Positions 5,965-6,324 of a stretch of 6,324 nucleotides of DNA are shown here, one piece after another; the stretch's first letter is position 1, and every line of letters starts with the position of its first letter. The stretch is taken from NCBI GenBank assembly GCA_016649475.1, contig JAENXP010000148.1, forward strand, positions 1-6,324, given 5' to 3'. This DNA is from Burkholderiales bacterium (GTDB lineage: Bacteria > Pseudomonadota > Gammaproteobacteria > Burkholderiales > SG8-39). The translations under genes and the position numbers were made by a program. The notes below the pieces were generated by a model that was not told the DNA's origin, searched no databases, and saw only the letters and a program-made list of their open reading frames with translations.

Positions 5965-6324
5965 TCAATATATGCGGTCAGGCGTCGCGCGCGGGTCGCG
6001 CATCCGGTACTGGCCCGACTCGACCTGGTGAAAGAACTTCTCGCACATCATATTGAACAGCTCCGGCTCCTCCAGATTGCACGCGTGGCCGGTCTGCGGC
6101 ATGAACACCAGCCCGGCCGAGGGCATGTGGCGCTTGAGCATCAACGACGCGTCGAGGCAGGGCTCGTCTTCGTCGCCGCTGATGATCAGCGTGGGTACCT
6201 TGCACTTCGCCATCTGTTCCTTGAAGTCGTCCAGCGAGGGTCGCAGCGCCTGGTAGCCCTTGAGCGTCAGCGCCGAACCCTGGGCCGAGTGCTGTTTGAT
6301 CATCTGGGTAAATTCAGTGTAGCC
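5965..6324 (-). CDS. Alpha/beta hydrolase, C-terminal part (5' end outside the window)
   Basis: The last 119 codons are visible and the frame is open to the window edge, so the N-terminal half with the nucleophile elbow is missing. The visible part has the last core strands of an alpha/beta hydrolase. VPTLIISGDEDEPC holds the likely catalytic acid (Asp of the second GD-ED pair, codon 6168-6166). VFMPQTGHACNLEEPELFN follows with the catalytic His (codon 6087-6085) in the typical G-H context. The tail FFHQVESGQYRMRDPR resembles the last helix of such enzymes. Without the nucleophile region the reaction (esterase, lactonase, C-C hydrolase and others) cannot be told. An in-frame ATG at 6303 is internal: the frame continues upstream as GYTEFTQ, so it is not taken as the start. 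Confidence 0.85.
   Translation of the reverse strand, partial: GYTEFTQMIKQHSAQGSALTLKGYQALRPSLDDFKEQMAKCKVPTLIISGDEDEPCLDASLMLKRHMPSAGLVFMPQTGHACNLEEPELFNMMCEKFFHQVESGQYRMRDPRATPDRIY

Noticed and set aside
1..6324. Defence system, mobile element, CRISPR array or tRNA
   Set aside because: All strands and gaps are accounted for by housekeeping or metabolic genes and short intergenic stretches; no repeat array, transposase, integrase or cloverleaf was seen.

Overview
The window is a GC-rich (clearly above 60% by eye), densely packed stretch of bacterial chromosome in which every supported gene reads on the minus strand. The core is the small SRP RNA gene followed by dnaX, ybaB and recR. That order is an old conserved block (Bacillus has scr-dnaX-yaaK-recR). 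The short 96-nt 4.5S-type RNA, the protein sequences and the PA0069-family radical SAM gene suggest a betaproteobacterium. This placement is inference; no species can be named from the sequence alone.

Layout in transcription order, from high to low coordinates: the C-terminal part of an alpha/beta hydrolase (cut by the window edge); 15 bp later a fold-type II PLP enzyme of the threonine/serine dehydratase group; a 103-bp gap holding a probable promoter; the 4.5S RNA gene; a 50-bp gap with no terminator; dnaX (DNA polymerase III tau/gamma); a 107-bp gap with a stem-loop and a short direct repeat; ybaB (nucleoid-associated protein); a 76-bp gap; recR; then a class III (CaiB/BaiF) CoA-transferase and a radical SAM protein. 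The radical SAM gene is cut by the other window edge. These last three genes are joined by 4-base start/stop overlaps (GTGA and ATGA). No intergenic stretch exceeds about 110 bp. I see no tRNA, CRISPR array, insertion sequence or prophage signal.

Functionally, dnaX supplies the clamp-loader ATPase, RecR works with RecO/RecF in RecA loading at gaps, and YbaB is a DNA-binding dimer, so the middle of the window is DNA replication and repair. The 4.5S RNA serves membrane-protein targeting. The CoA-transferase and radical SAM genes have no obvious link to these but are likely translated from the same message as recR.

The most interesting signal is inside dnaX: seven consecutive A residues on the coding strand, in phase A AAA AAA, at codons 372-374. 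A -1 shift there meets a TGA after two codons. This would give a 376-residue gamma form ending just after the clamp-loader collar domain, beside the 534-residue tau. GC-rich hairpins follow the site. I found no wholly new biological system; this is otherwise an ordinary housekeeping region.
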